DNA of 64,000 bases from Siphonodentalium dalli (GCA_032622095.1 CP136061.1:192146369-192210368), one strand, 5' to 3'. Counted from the first letter of the stretch, positions 31,963 to 45,518 are shown. The notes: generated by a model not told the origin, from the letters alone. Numbers and translations are program-made.

Positions 31963-32615
31963 GTGTAGTAACAGCTGTCACAAATTCCCACAAAGTGTCG
32001 CACGCGTGATTCATATAAATAGACAACTGGTGACGTAATAATTTAAATTCTCTTTTGATGTAGCTGTGTATCAGGTATCGTTAAAACAAAATTAGTTGCC
32101 ACGATCATATTCTTGTTTATGAATTTTATGCTGGGAAAATTTCTTATTTTTTTAATGTCATTACTTCCCCATGTGGTTAAACATTTCAATAATTTACATT
32201 AGCCATAAAGATCAGTTTAAGTTGATTGCATCATTGTCCCATTTTGAGGTTTAATCCATGGCAACAATTCCATGTGGTCAGTTTCCCCGCCAGAGCCGTT
32301 CCTGATAATGTTTACATAATACATGTATATGCATTATTAGTTTTAATATATTCATGTTTTCTATTTCATACAAACGCAGTTATTCATAGTATATTTCGAT
32401 ATGTTCAATATAGACTGTAACATTATAACTAATATTAAAAGGGGCAGCAAGTTCCGGATATTTCATGAATATGTGTTCGGTCAAATATTAAATTGAGCAA
32501 TCTAAAGAAATATAACAATTATATTTATTTTTTTTAAGTTAAATTTTGATGTTAAATTGAGCAAGAAGTTCAATATTTATGGTAGTTGCCTTTTTAAATG
32601 AAAATAATCATTATA
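31963..32615. repeat. Copy 2 counterpart of 784-1357 plus 3508-3589
   Basis: Direct match to copy 1, skipping the 2150-bp insert at a single TTAA near 32534-32537. There is no coding. Confidence 0.85.
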
Positions 32616-33385
32616 CCCCCCGCAACGAAGTTAGGGGGGGGTATACTGGAGTCAGCTTGTCCGTCCGTCGTCCGTCCGTCCGTGGACACAAATTTGTCCG
32701 GAGTTTTTCTCAGTCGTTTTTTGATCAATTTCCGTGTAACTTGGCACAGACATCAACCACCATGGGAACCTGTGCACCTGCGATTATGACGTCTGTCAGA
32801 CTTTTTTTTTGGAGTTATCCCCCCTTTTTCGACTTAGAAATTTTTCGCAGCATGTATACTTTTGTCCGAGCTTTTATTCCTACATTTTTTGGTCCATTTT
32901 TTTAAAACGTGGCACATATATTTAGTACCATTGGAACTTGTGCATCTGCGATTATGACATCTGTCCGACATTTTTTGGTGGAGTTATCCCCCTTTTTCAA
33001 CTTAGAAACTTTTTTTGCAACATGCATAATTTTGTCCGAGCTTTTATTCCTACATTTTTCAGTCAATGTTTTTTAATCTTGGCACTGATATTTAGTACCA
33101 TGGGAACCTGTGCACCTGCAATTATGACGTCTGTCCGACATTTTTTGTGTGGAGTTATTCCCCATTTTCGACTTAGAATTTTTTTCGCAACATACATAAT
33201 TTTGTCCAAGCTTTTATTCCTACAATTTTCGGTCAATAGGTTTAAGATTAGGGTTATGGTTGTACACCTGCAATGGGAACTGTTATTTTATTATTTTAAC
33301 TAAATGTTTACTGACATGTCAAACATCTTAGTATTTAAAAAAAAGGGGGGTATCCGTAGTCCCATTGGGACAGTCACACCTCTAG
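32616..33385 (+). mobile_element. 770-bp element with about 170-bp internal tandem units, copy 2 only
   Basis: TTATA at 32611-32615 and 33386-33390 flanks the insert; copy 1 has a single TTATA at 3585-3589. It begins CCCCCCGCAACGAAG, carries GGGGGGGTATACTGGAGTCA and a GTCCGTCC run. Then come three units of about 170 bp starting TGGCAC(A/T)...TAGTACCAT(G/T)GGAAC and containing GAGTTATCCCCCTTTTTC and GACTTAG. It ends GGGACAGTCACACCTCTAG. The CTAG terminus and internal minisatellite recall Helitron-related non-autonomous elements of molluscs and insects, but the TTATA duplication is not Helitron-like, so the class is open. Long frames across the units are by-products of the tandem period. Confidence 0.8.
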
Positions 33386-33390
33386 TTATA

Positions 33391-36300
33391 CATGTATTTC
33401 ACAATCAAGAATTACGTCTCCTCCCATGATTTTGAGATATCCGTGATATAGCATGGATATATGAACTGCACTTTTGAAAAAAAAATATTTTGCAGGAGTT
33501 CTTGATAATTATTGAAAACAGTGAAATTTTATATATTGTCCATGCCATAAAAGTAAAGTAACTGAGATTATACCCAATGGTTCTTAAATATTGTGTCACT
33601 CACAATAATCGAATGTACCAAATTTCACAAAGAAATTCCGGTAGACCGGCAGATTTTGAGAAAATCCATTTTGAAATACCAGGAAATAGAAAATCCATTT
33701 TGAAATACTAGGTAATTTTGACAAAACGTGCGTCTGACCCTTTACATACATTTTATTCGTATAAGCAGACAGAAATTAATTCTAGAATGTTTGAACAGCT
33801 CTGTGAATCTATTTGTTTGTTTTTTTTGCACGCGTTAATTCAAGGAAAGCAAACAGACAATTTAATGCACCATCTGGTCAGTGATCAATTAATTATTAAA
33901 CATGATGTTACCAGCTGATGATACTGAAATAATTCGGTGACAGCCGTGCATCAAAACATTAGGACGGGACGAGCATGTGCATGTACCTAAAAAAAAACAG
34001 CATATATGTCAACCTGCAGTATATATATATATAGCTCATTCATGCCCCTGACCCATTTTGTAATTACAGAACGAGCGCATGTTGTTTTGCCAGTGTGACA
34101 AAGCATGGATTACGCAACGTGCAATCTCTTTGATGTGCATGTATATATAGATATTGCTAATGCTTTCGCCTTCAGTTCGAGTGGACTTCAGTCAGCGACA
34201 ACTCAAGTTGGGTCAGTTGCTGCCGTCAGCAGATTTTGTTGTAACTGTCATAAATAAACGGACATGCACCGGCTCATTCAAGCTTCCAAATTCCATGACA
34301 ATTGCACGAAATATTGACATTCCAGCTTCACGTGCTCTAACAAATACGTTTCATGGTCACAACCATTCTCCAGCTGTTTTCAATTTTTCGCACGAATGAA
34401 ACGCTCTTTATGTCTAACATATCGGAAATAGACTAACACGGAACGATCTTATCTGTGTCATGCCGTGCAAACAGTGCAACTGCCTTCATATTCTTTTGGG
34501 ACCCAAAAAATATTAAGTTCTCATACTGGGTTGACGTGCACACATGATGAATGCAAGGCCCCAAGCACCATGCATGCGTGAACAAGCAGACACTCCCGAG
34601 ACACACAACGTTCAGCCTCAACGTTTTCCAATAGCGTTTGAATGCATTGACAAGATGTTCTAAAAATAATTAATTCCACTGCATATGGTATGCTACTCGG
34701 TGTACGAAATTACTACGAATGTGTGTGGATGTGCCGAATGAATGGTGATTTATTCATGTTATTAAATACATTTTATATACATTATTAAATATAGTGGTTT
34801 GTCAAAAAGAAATGTACAATTAATACAAACCGGGCGGTGTCATGGCCATAAATGTTGTCTTCCTGACAGCGCCCAGAACTATATCCTTTATATAAGGATA
34901 TATAACACTACTCTAAATGAATTTATTTTCGTGAGTCAATTTTCGTGGTTTATTGGTCAACTTAGAAATGCCGATGTATATTCTTCCTGATGGAAAGTTT
35001 ACCATTCGTAGTTGAATAACATTCCGTAATAAAGCCGTTAAGCCGAGAAATAACGCTGCCAGTCAACCGATGTTCGTTTGACGACATTGTCGCAAACATG
35101 CTTCCTCGTGTGTGAATGCATGGTCACTCCAGGCTAATTAGCGCCCCCAAATAAAGCAACTTTTTGTTTTTTTTGAGTACTAATGTGATGCTCAGTAAAT
35201 ATCCCGAAAATGGATCTCTTTCAAATAATTTAATGAGGTCCGTTGATTCTCTAAAACGGAATAAATAAAGAGCGTTTGTTGATTCGTTATCTATTGTTTA
35301 ACAATTTTCCTTCAAAAGAATATATTTGTTACCTTCAGAAATGTCACCATGCATGCCTCGGGTTCGGGAACTTCTTGGTGCTAATGTTATCGTCAAATCG
35401 TTGCCAATGCAGATCTGGGATTGCGCAAGGTGGATTGAGTGAAATGCAAGACCCGGGGTCTATCGTATACATGTATACATGCTATAGCTATGTCTTGTAT
35501 ATTGATTGCCTCCTACTTTCAGCGAACTCATACAGTTTTATAGAGTAAAATAGCGTATTTCGAACGAGGCATCCAGTCACAAATAAAAAAAAAATTAAAA
35601 AAAATTAATTAATTGAAATTAGTAAAGAGTGTTTTCATATATGAAATTAACAAAGAGTGTTTTCATATATGGAACTAATAAAGAGCGTTATTATTAATCC
35701 ATGCACCTGAAAATGGGGTTAATATTACCATTCGACACGAAAATATGACATTTAAACATATAAGTTTCATTTTCGTCGGCACGCTGACAAAGTCCGAAGT
35801 GTGAATAAGGAATTAATTGTTGGTGGTATCGGCTGTCTGGGGGGTTTAATAATTAATCCCAACACACAATAATTCTTTCGCTACTAAAGTCTTTTTTGAC
35901 CCAGTGTTTCCCATCAAAATGTCCATGCGTGCGCCATATACAACAGTTAGTCAATAGGGAGTCTGAATTCTGGCTACAATTAGATGCAGGTGAGTTTTGG
36001 CATTCGCCACGATGACGTCACAACGTACAACTCGGAAGAGTGCATGACCGTTCACATCAAAACAAGAACGAAATGTTTAATTACAAATAAAAACAAATAA
36101 AATATTAATAATTGTTACTAGTGTAAATACCCCTATCCAATTAATAAAATACAATAATTCTACGTGAGACCTCCATCTGAGGAAGAGATTTTGATGTTAT
36201 TCCACATAATCTTGAACTCAACTGTTGAGACCTTACCAAGGAGACAGGGAATGATGCAACGCTTGTTTACTGTCTACAGATTTTTTATGTCGGCTTTTGA

Positions 36301-37370
36301 TAAGAGGTCATTGAGGTCACTGACTGACCTGATTATCAGTTTGAATCAGTTTGAATATTGGTGATTAGCGGTCACTACGTTGAATATACTGAATAGTTGT
36401 TAATTTGTGAACAATGGGATGTTGTAATGGGTCTCGTCAGGTTATTTTACATAATTATTTAAATTCATTCATGTATAATAACTGAAGCGTGGTGAATGCA
36501 GTAAACTGCGTAATTAGGATACACAGTAAACTGCGCAATTAGGGTACATGACGTTTCGTACCTCTCTGACAATTAGTGAATACTGGTCAATTGCCATGAC
36601 ACACGCTTTTTCCGTGTCTTTGTAGTACCGATACCCAGTAATTCGGGGTTTGTTGCCTGTGACTGCTGTATTGACAGCATTTTAATAGAATTTGGGTTAC
36701 TATTAACTTAATAACGGGAATAATAACTCGGGCAACTTGGAATATTATATATATTTTTTTATTCATGAAAATCTCCCTTGGCAAAAAACAATGCCGACGC
36801 AAAATCGTAATCTCCTCGGCTTGTCATCGGCATTGCAGTGGCGAATGCCGAGGGCTAATTGAGTATCAGCTTAATACGAATTTACCGTACCAAATCAAAA
36901 CTAAAAATATCGTATTTTCGGTAATGAAATTATTCATGCGTTGCCAACTTAACAGAAATCGATCGTCGCACATGTTATCCTCGAAACAACAACATTACAT
37001 GGCGAGAATGTGAATACAATATTAAACCATTTATTTATTGTTATGTGTTCATTGGGAGTATAAGTGACTGACCTGAGTCAGTCCAAATCGAATCACAGCC
37101 ACACATGCTGGGAATCACATTATAAGTCTTATACTATTGCCACGCGAACTTCCGAGAAAATTACCCGATCGACTCTAACGTACGGCACACGCAGAACAAA
37201 TCTAACAACAGATATACCAGATAAGTCATTTTATTATTGTTAAATCACGATTAGGTGTAAATAAAACTTCAGTTTTCTATCGCCGTCGCGTGCAGCCAAA
37301 AAGTTATTATAAGACGTCGCGGTCATGAAATTTGTTACGGCGTAAGTTAACCGCGGTCATGAAATGCCTT
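33391..37370. other. Copy 2 counterpart of 3590-7555, gene-free
   Basis: Near-identical to copy 1. Visible differences include a 9-bp tandem word gained at about 34882 (ATATCCTTT) and TTCGCAC gained at about 34387. AATAAAGAGCGTT motifs are kept at about 34411 (-), 35264 (+) and 35678 (+). Confidence 0.7.
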
Positions 37371-37548
37371 ACCGCAGGACACTGCGGTCGATACCACCGC
37401 GGTACCAAAAACTGGCCGCGGTATTACACCGCGGTCAGGTGGTATTACACCGCGGTCAGGTGGTATTACACCGCGGCCAGGCGGTATTACACCGCGGTCA
37501 GGCGGTATTACACCGCCCGACCGCGGTATTTCACCGCGGTCATACCGC
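37371..37548 (+). repeat. CCGCGG minisatellite, about 21-bp unit, copy 2
   Basis: This is the counterpart of 7556-7762 with six GGTATT cores rather than seven and a different order of variant units. It is a length-variable locus that would distinguish the two copies. Confidence 0.88.
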
Positions 37549-37592
37549 ATGTCAACCTCGTTAAGGAGGGTCGATTAATTAGAGCATAGCTG

Positions 37593-37635
37593 TAGTTATG
37601 TCCCTGGTCCCACCGTGGGACCAGGGACATAACTA
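37593..37635. repeat. Perfect 21-bp-arm palindrome, copy 2
   Basis: This is identical to the palindrome at 7807-7849, with the same single-base centre and the same position relative to the minisatellite. Confidence 0.85.
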
Positions 37636-38553
37636 TATGTCTCTATAGTAATTCTTAAAATGTCTTCTCAAGAGAGTTTGGACTATTTAGCTTTAATACA
37701 TATAGTATGGAGGAATCAGGAGGATCCTTTAGTGACTGAGATTCAGATTTGTTAAAATGAGGTCAACCTGTCAAGAAATGGCAGGCTATGGGGAGTTAAC
37801 ACTTTTGTGTCCAATAAAATCATCGAAATACCAAATTCATTAAAACATCTACCTTGGAACCACCTGACTGATTGGTCTGACATACATGTATTGTGTTTTG
37901 GGTCCATGGATAATTGGGCTTCAAACATGTTTAAATGGTTTTAGAAAAAGGCGCTTGTGAGATTGGAAATTTCCAACAATTGAGAAAGTTTGAGGTGTCG
38001 GTTGTGAAATTCCAACCTAAGACTTGGGAGTCTGGAGCCCGGTTGGGAGGGGACTTGTTGAGCTGGAGGAGGGGGGTGATCAGTAGTGTACAGTTGGCAA
38101 TTTCAAGGTGGATTTTCACCAAGCTACATACTTGAAGTCTCTCTAGCCACATATCCTGTTTAAATCTACTTCTTTTAAAGTGATTATGAAAAGTGCTGAC
38201 TGTTTTGGTCTCCAGAGTCCCAGTCTTATCAGTCTTTGCAGTCTGGTGAGCGACCCCACAGTCATTGACTGTCTTGTTTTATTCTTTGATTGGTTCCAAA
38301 TTGTATATATGGTTTAATCGCAATAAATCACAGGTAAAATGATTAAGTTCGACTTTAATGGCGCCATATAAATTATGCCTAATTTCCAAAGCACCAACAA
38401 CGCTAAGAAGCCAAGTTTTTAGGGGGCTAAGTGGCCTCTTATTGCCAATTGTCAAGCTCATGACAAACATGAAACTGATGATAACCAGCATCTCTCATCT
38501 CTCTGAATCCAAATATAACCTCATATTCAAGTGTGAGACAAACTTTTCTTCAG
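37636..38553 (+). other. Intron upstream of exon A, copy 2
   Basis: Near-identical to 7850-8767. No separate gene is seen. Confidence 0.6.
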
Positions 38554-38673
38554 GTGCAACAGATGTTTGTGAAGCTCTGACAACTAGTGATATATGCTGC
38601 ACTAAAGACAATGTTGCCAAAGGATGTGAATACATAAATTGCACTGCAAAGACAGGAGATGAATTTCATACAG
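38554..38673 (+). CDS. CD164: CD164-like sialomucin, Cys-rich exon A, copy 2
   Basis: This 120-nt exon is identical to 8768-8887, with the same acceptor (TTTTCTTCAG), donor (GTACCT) and phase 1-1 structure. It encodes cysteines 1 to 5 of the lumenal Cys-rich module. Because exon D lies only on this side of the duplication, this copy is the more likely part of the standard transcript (A2-B2-C2-D). Complete conservation of the exon, while exons B and C differ between copies, is compatible with selection or with chance given its short length. Confidence 0.82.
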
Positions 38674-39347
38674 GTACCTGTTGGTTATAAACTTAGTATA
38701 ACTGTGAGGCTTCTGCCTTTGTAAATATGACATGCATCCAACTTGATAATTGAGCTACATTGTATTCATCTCATTGTAATTTCTGGCTCTATAAAATTCT
38801 AAAATTTCTATTGTGGGCTACCTGGGAACATGCCATCACACACACTTGTCGCCTCTAGGGTTCTTTGAATAATCAAGATTTGATGCCAATATTGCCGATC
38901 TGATTTGGTGACGACATGGAATCGAATCGCCATTTCAATTATTTTAGAATATCCAATTTGTCCTCATCATTGATGCATTGTTGTTAACTTTGTGCAGGCT
39001 GGTAACAGGTAATGAAATAGGAGTGATGCATCTGCTGTATTTGTCGCAACAAGCATATTGTGTTAAATTATCATAGGTTGGATGACAGCCTATGTAACAT
39101 AAAAAGAGTACATATATGATTAATTATGTTATCTGGATGGTACGGGAATATACATGTATGTGCCCTATTTTAACGAAGTGCATGACTGATTGCTATATGT
39201 GAATTCATCTGATTAAACTGATGACAAGAATCTTGTCTGCAGATTATGCAGAAATGATATCAACTTGCATCAAGCTTATAATGATTAACTGCATGATAAT
39301 TTTGCACAAAAACATACTCTGAGACAGTGTAATTTAATAACTAAAAC

Positions 39348-42300
39348 TTACACGTATTCTCAAGATAATGTCCCTCTCATGAGACCACATTGAAAAATTA
39401 CCATCAACTCGTTTCTCGTGTTAACGCAATGTGGTCGTAACGTTACTCCAATGCAGTTGTAATTTTCAACGCGGTCAAGGTAACCGTCAATGCAATAAAT
39501 ATAACGCAGTCGGTGTAGCCGTCAAAGCACCAAAACGCGGTCGAGATAATCGCCAACGCAACATAGTATGGTGAGGGTGGTCGTAAACAAAACGGAACGG
39601 TGCCTTGGATTCCACCAGCGATATGTCGGGACGTCTTTAAGATGGCCTGACGGGAATGTTTTGTTCGCCGAGCAACACGACGGCCAGATATATAATGGCA
39701 ATTTCTTTTATCTGTCTTGTTGGCTTATAAAATACACAATAAAAAAACAAAGTCCTTTATCTCGTGCTATTACATCGGCACATGCACAGCTGTCAGTCAT
39801 CAAGGATTGGTTTGGGAGATTTTATTCTCCATTCGATCTTGTTGGTTGTAGGCGGAGTTTACTGATATTTTTCTAAGGAGGTCAATATGTACTTTGACAA
39901 TAAAAACCAAGAAATGAGCATAACTTATTCCCATTCTCTGCGTAAATTAGTCAACATAAAATGCACTATCTAGAGCATTTCTTCTATATTCCACAATTTG
40001 CCAAGATAATGAACTGAATAAAGATTACACCTTTAATGTATTGTCAATTGTCTTAGAATAATTGTGCATTTTATTTGAATTGATATGAGTTAAAATTAAA
40101 AATGCAAGACGAAACACTTTGTTCCGTGCGGAAATAAACAAATCGGTACTTTGAATTGAATTTACTGTAACTTTATTCTCCTGACTAATGGGCCGATCAA
40201 ATTGAACTCTTATCGATAACTTTCAACGAAATAATACAATTTTGACCCGGTAATCTCTGTGTGTACAATTATTTTGCATCTTGTTGATCGCAGTTATTTT
40301 TGCGTGCATCTGTATCTCTCAACCCACAGCTGCACATGAATGACGTCAGCAATATTCACGAATTAGGCACATGGACTGTGCAGCAATTGACATTTTTTGC
40401 TACATCGTAACTGCATGTTGTTTGAGTGAATATGATTACTTATTGTCATTTCTCCATGAGATTCGCTTTCAAGTTTCATTCTTGATCAAAGGACCATGCC
40501 GCAGCGGCTTTGTTTTAACTATTCAAAAGTCGTACGCGTGTAGTAGACTTGAACATAACTTAGGTTCATAAATTCTTTGCCGGCGAAAAATACCTTACAA
40601 CACACAAATGCTCTTTATTGTTTCTTTCTGTAGAATTTTCCGGTCTCGTTATTTTTAGATTCATCAATTTCAATGACCGGATAGTCAATTTCAAGGGAGG
40701 CCCACAGGGGTGGATGTAGTTAGTGGAATTTAAAACCAAATATTATTGTATATTGACATTGTCTTATACGGCACAATTATAGAAACCTTCAGTTCATAAT
40801 ATATATGATAGTAGGAAACGGCATGCATTGTGCATATTAACCACATCAAGATAAATAACGGGCATTTTAGTAAATTGAATTATATATAATGTTAACAAGC
40901 CTATTAAATCCGTCCCTCATTCCGTTTGCAATGACATGTACATTTTCACTCTCCAACAGAACTGTAGCAGACATTTATGGTAATAAATTAGTGTGTTGTG
41001 TTTTACTCCATACATTGGGAAACACCTCCACAGGACTGTTCCGTGCGATACATTGTATATATTTTTAAAAGTCATACACGATTCAAATCTTTAAAGGTAC
41101 TCAATCCGATCAGACGGTCATAAATTACTATTTCTTTGGCTTCGGACGTAAAAAATATTTGATTCGAGTCGAGGAACCCACCCATCAAAGCTCAGGGTGA
41201 TTAGATATCGATTTTTGAAGTTTGCTATTTCTGTTGTTTGTGGACCAGAAGTACGTGGTCAACGGACGAAGATGCGAATGAAGATGGATAACTCTAAAAT
41301 CAAGTGGTAATAATAGCCACTATTTAGTAATTTATGAGCGTCTGATCGGTTCGAGTACCTTTAAAGATACGGGTGGCCTTAGCGGTGGGTATAGCTGTTA
41401 AAATAGTCACATCTGTTGAAACCGCAGACAGAATATTCTATAATAGACAGATGTTGTTCTTAAATACCAATCATAAATATCTCGTACATTGCATGTTATT
41501 GTCATGTTTGTATGCTTAGTTATGTAAATAAACATCAAAAACATTACAAACCATTTGCTTATAGACAAAAACTCGGAACTACCGGATCATCCAATGGAAA
41601 TGTTCCGTTGCGCGAAGATAAAATTATTCGCGTCATCAACAATCGCATTCAAATCTCAAGAAACTTTATTTTAATCGACCCATTCTACCCACTGTCAGTT
41701 CAAAATCCAGCTAATTCACGTTACTTCAGTGATTGGGAAATGATCAGACAGAAAACGTGCACATAATATAATTGTTCTTACAAAGAGATGAATATTTTTC
41801 AATCCAGTTAGTATATTCTCCTAACCTATATATGGTGATACATACCAAATAAGGAATTTACTATGATATTATTGTGAGATGTAAGTTGGTGATGCACCAA
41901 AATAGGGGTTTTACAATGGACGTATAATGCGCGCAAATCTAAATAAAGAAATGAAGCAATATCATGACTCTGCTTATAAACAATTCATTCTGCTTTTTGC
42001 GAGAAACTAAACAACACTCAACCTGCATTTTCTCTGACACAAAGCGTATTTTGTGATTAATATCACATTCATATCATCATTATACTATACTATTAGTATA
42101 TTCTTGAGGACATTATCAGAATTTGATAAATGTTATTTCTAAATTATAACCTACAACAAAGGCTTCAATTAGCTTCAAAGTTGCAATTAAATGCCTGATT
42201 TGGAACAAACGAAGGCATCGTATATGATTTTCGGTTGTTGGGGAGCGGGGATATGATATGAAATTAGTCAAGGGTGAATGTAAATAAAATAAAATGAATG

Positions 42301-42592
42301 ATATAAAATTGACTAACGTGACTCATTGTCTGTTTATATACTTTTCTGTGCAGTGATCGTAAACTTCAATGCATATGTGTTGATTTTTAACATAAATGTG
42401 GTCTGCGTTCAACTTCAACACGATCTGCGTTAAAGTTTAATGCAGTTTGCTGAATTTCAACGTGCTCCGCTGATTTTCAATGCGGTCCTAACGTACACTC
42501 AATACATTATCAACGCGATGACCACATTGCGTTGACATAACGACAGCTGAGGACCGCGTTAAAAGGGACACTTATTTTGAGAATATGTGTAA
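39348..42592. mobile_element. 3.3-kb terminal-inverted-repeat element, copy 2
   Basis: This is the near-identical counterpart of 9562-12821, with the same TTACACGTATTCTCAA end and subterminal CAACGCGGTC words. It differs by small indels, for example a 13-bp tandem word present twice at 10659-10680 but once here. The insertion predates the duplication. Confidence 0.68.
41095..41359. mobile_element. 265-bp MITE with AGGTACTC ends, copy 2
   Basis: This is the counterpart of 11324-11588 with a few substitutions, including one inside the right end (GATCGGTTCGAGTACCT). TTAA flanks are intact. Confidence 0.75.
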
Positions 42593-43599
42593 TTGCAATG
42601 TGTATAAATTATACAATGAAATTTCTCACCACCTTAAGGAACAAACCTGCAACAAAATTTGAGGACCTACGCTATGGGCCGGCTGCTAGCCGATTCACAT
42701 GGAGATTCATATAGGTTATCAACACCAATGGGGGTTTCCGAGATCCGTGTTCAAGTCGAGCTGTCTTCTCTGGGCTGTATATCATCGAGGTCGATATTTA
42801 GCCCAGATAAGGTACCAAGACTTGAATACCTATCTCGCGAACAAACAAAGTGGTGATAGCCAGTTTATCTTACAATTCAGACTATCGTTAAAAATGAAGT
42901 ATTTTATGAGAACTATGTAGTTGCTTTTATATAGATAGGCACTGCACAGTTGACGTCTTGGTGCATCACGATCAGGACTGATGTCCTCAATGATTAACTT
43001 TTTTTTGTGAAGTGCAAGCGAATTTATTCAGTGTTTTCGGCATTGTCATCGCAAATGACTCAATTGAATGGATATAACAGACGTTTTAGCAGCATATTAT
43101 ACAAATAATAGGACTAATTGATGCCAATTGCGGGATAATCATTTATTTGTTTACAAACGAAGCGAGCCTCTCCACATCTCATGCTCAGTCACTGTTGCCC
43201 TCCAGGATACGACTTGTTGCCATTCAGTATACAAGATCGGAAACCGCCAAGGCGTTTCGCGTGTATTTGAGGAAAAATAGCTAAATTGTAAGATAAAATT
43301 TTATGTCGGCATCGGTTTCCCAATTTGATACAGGATTTCAAAAAAGTGCTGAGTGACTCCCAAACTAAGTTATTAATATTGTAGAGTAGACAAATCACAA
43401 TACCTCATAAGACTCGTGAGGCCAATATACCCAATAAAAAGCCCCCTGCTGGAAAAAGTGAATGAATATTTTTTATTTCATTATATTTTACAACATTGTT
43501 CATCCATAGGAAGTTCTTATATTTCAAAAAAATTAAATTGAGTTGTAAAATAACAATATGTATTAAATATTAATCATGGGATATAGAGTCAGTGTGCTG
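42593..43599. other. Gene-free intron stretch, copy 2
   Basis: Counterpart of 12822-13828. No coding or repeat structure is supported. Confidence 0.5.
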
Positions 43600-44342
43600 G
43601 GGGAAATCTCAGTCTATCAACATACTTCTAATAACTAATACTAGTAGTATTTAGTAAATCAGTCGATAATTTAAGCACAGTTCTGAATGTCTGTGGAAAT
43701 ATAAATAGAAAAGTCAAGTAATCATAATTAAAAATGTGCTTTGTTTTTAACAATTTGAAGGGTCAATGTAAGGGTGTTGTGATCTGGCACTGCATATAAA
43801 CATTGATATTGTATAGGTGCCATAAACTTTACGACAAAACTGAAGTTAATTTCTCTGATAAAATAAGTGCACTGACAATTTTTTGTACCGCCACCAATAA
43901 CGGTAGAGGAAATTGTTAAAATTCGCAATTTATTTTGATGTCTGACTTCATTCACTACATTCATAAGATGTTATTCCATTGCCAATTCCATGAAATATTC
44001 CTGATCATTGATCTCGACTGCATTCTGCAGAATCATAAATCAGAACAGTGTGTTATTTGAGAACGTAATCGCAACGTAACCAGGCAGAGTCAACCACATG
44101 GCATTTAGCTATGTCCGCTTCAATATCTTTCAGAATAAGGAAATTTTGTTGACGTATGTAGAACTGAAAAGCATTCTTTTCCTGCAAAATCATTCACTAT
44201 TGATCAGCATTAGTGGGAAAATAAAATGATCTTCGTTTATCATTTTACTTCTAGCAGATACACAGGTGATGTAGGCATTAATCTGTGAATTGGGTAGGGG
44301 AATATGTCGGAGGGGAAATTTGGGTGGTGGGAAAGGTACCCT
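43600..44342 (+). repeat. Dispersed repeat, full copy in copy 2
   Basis: It starts GGGGAAATCTCAGTC and continues through TGCATATAAACATTGATATT, GGTAGAGGAAATTGTTAAAA and ATGTCCGCTTC(A/G)ATATCTTT to GGTACCCTA. The same words in the same order occur at 52062-52986. Copy 1 retains only its beginning (13829-14021). Its identity is unknown; no coding capacity is seen. Confidence 0.75.
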
Positions 44343-44489
44343 AACAGGGAGCTGCTGCCCTTATATCGGAAACCCTGATATTACAGTATATAATAATGGG
44401 TGATTTTTCATTACCGAAATGAAAAGGCCATGTATTGACCAGATTGTCACACTTAGATGCTCCTCAACCCAAATTAAGCTTGAAATTAG

Positions 44490-45335
44490 ATCCCGATTTT
44501 AACCTATCACTTCCGAATATCTTCCGTTCTACCAATCACAGTTCTCAATCTTCTGCATTTCATTGCTTATTTATATCATCATAAATACAGAAGTCAGTGA
44601 ATTCGTTCAAGCCTTTCTGCTCTAGCATTTTACCACAAATCTAGAGGCTTTCCTGATAGTTCAACAAATTTTCTTGTACAAAAGGCATTGATGGGCATTA
44701 TGCGTCGCTGCCCTTCAACCGATATTTGGCTTCCTATAACCTGCTCTTTATTGGCTCAATTAATATCGTCATTGGATCATTGCTTGTCCGATAGATACAG
44801 CAAATTACTTTATATAAGTATGTTTTCGTTTGCTTTTTTCATGCTCGCTCGTATTGGGGAAGTTTGTATCACCAGTTCATCTCAAATTCACTCGGTACTT
44901 CAATTGTCTGACATTGCTTTCAATGAAGCATCATTATTGATACAATTTCGTCAGTTCAAGCATAACGTCAATACCCAGCCGCATCATATTGCCCTCCAAC
45001 ATCAGACATCTGGCATACGTGTATGTCCCATTTGCTGTTTATGCCAATACTTACCATCAAGGGGCACATCTCCTGGCCCCTTATTTATTTCGGCTCGAAA
45101 GCATCCTGTTACCAAAAAGGACTTTCATTCGGCTTTGCGGTTATCACTTTCCTTTTGCCGTTTAGATCCAAACGTTTTCAAGGGTCACAGTTTTCGTATA
45201 GGTGGATGTACTGATGCGGCTGCTTGTGGATATTCACATGCTCAAATTCGCTTGTTACATGTAGGTCGTTGGAAATCTGATGCTTTTCGCAAATATATAC
45301 GTCGCAACCACTTTAATCTCTCAATCAAGCATTGA
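44490..45335 (+). pseudogene. Tyrosine recombinase of DIRS/Crypton type, one internal stop
   Basis: The frame from 44490 to the TGA at 45333-45335 reads like a transposon tyrosine recombinase, with one in-frame TGA at 44598-44600. Downstream of it the frame is open for 244 codons. Counting from the TTG codon at 44688, visible marks are R55 in ARIGEV, H167-x-x-R170 in KGHSFRIGG, H191 and W195 in HVGRW, and Y203 in KYIRR: the R...HxxR...H/W...Y active-site set. Upstream, LLHFIAYLYHHKYRSQ then SLSALAFYHK fits the core-binding half. Such enzymes cut and rejoin DNA through a 3'-phosphotyrosine and mobilise DIRS, Ngaro and Crypton elements. No reverse transcriptase or flanking repeats are seen nearby. 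It lies within an intron of the CD164-like gene. Confidence 0.85.
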
Positions 45336-45400
45336 CATTCACTGCTTACTTGCCATTTAACCAACTGTATTGGTGCTGAAAAGAATTAGGCCAATGTTAG

Positions 45401-45469
45401 GCCAATGCATTCTCTTATATATGCGAGGCGGCCTATGGTCGTCTCGCATATATAAGAGAATGCATTGGC
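45401..45469. repeat. Palindrome GCCAATGCATTCTCTTATAT, member 1
   Basis: Arms of about 27 bases (GCCAATGCATTCTCTTATAT-ATGCGAG and complement) pair perfectly around a loop of about 15 bases. Relatives lie at 54912-54991 and 55625-55702. Confidence 0.8.
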
Positions 45470-45489
45470 ACAGGGTGTATGGGTTGATA

Positions 45490-45518
45490 CAAAAATCGGA
45501 CCTGGCACTGAAAGGGTT
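45490..45518. mobile_element. Right end of the piggyBac-like MITE
   Basis: ACAAAAATCGGACCTGGCACTGAAAGGG-type sequence followed by TTAA (45517-45520, allowing for a base or two) matches the right end of 21622-21820. No left end is adjacent; instead the palindrome at 45401 precedes it. Confidence 0.55.

Noticed and set aside
32579-33303. Overlapping 108- and 121-codon frames
   Set aside because: They are translations of the tandem units in the 770-bp element, with no domain.
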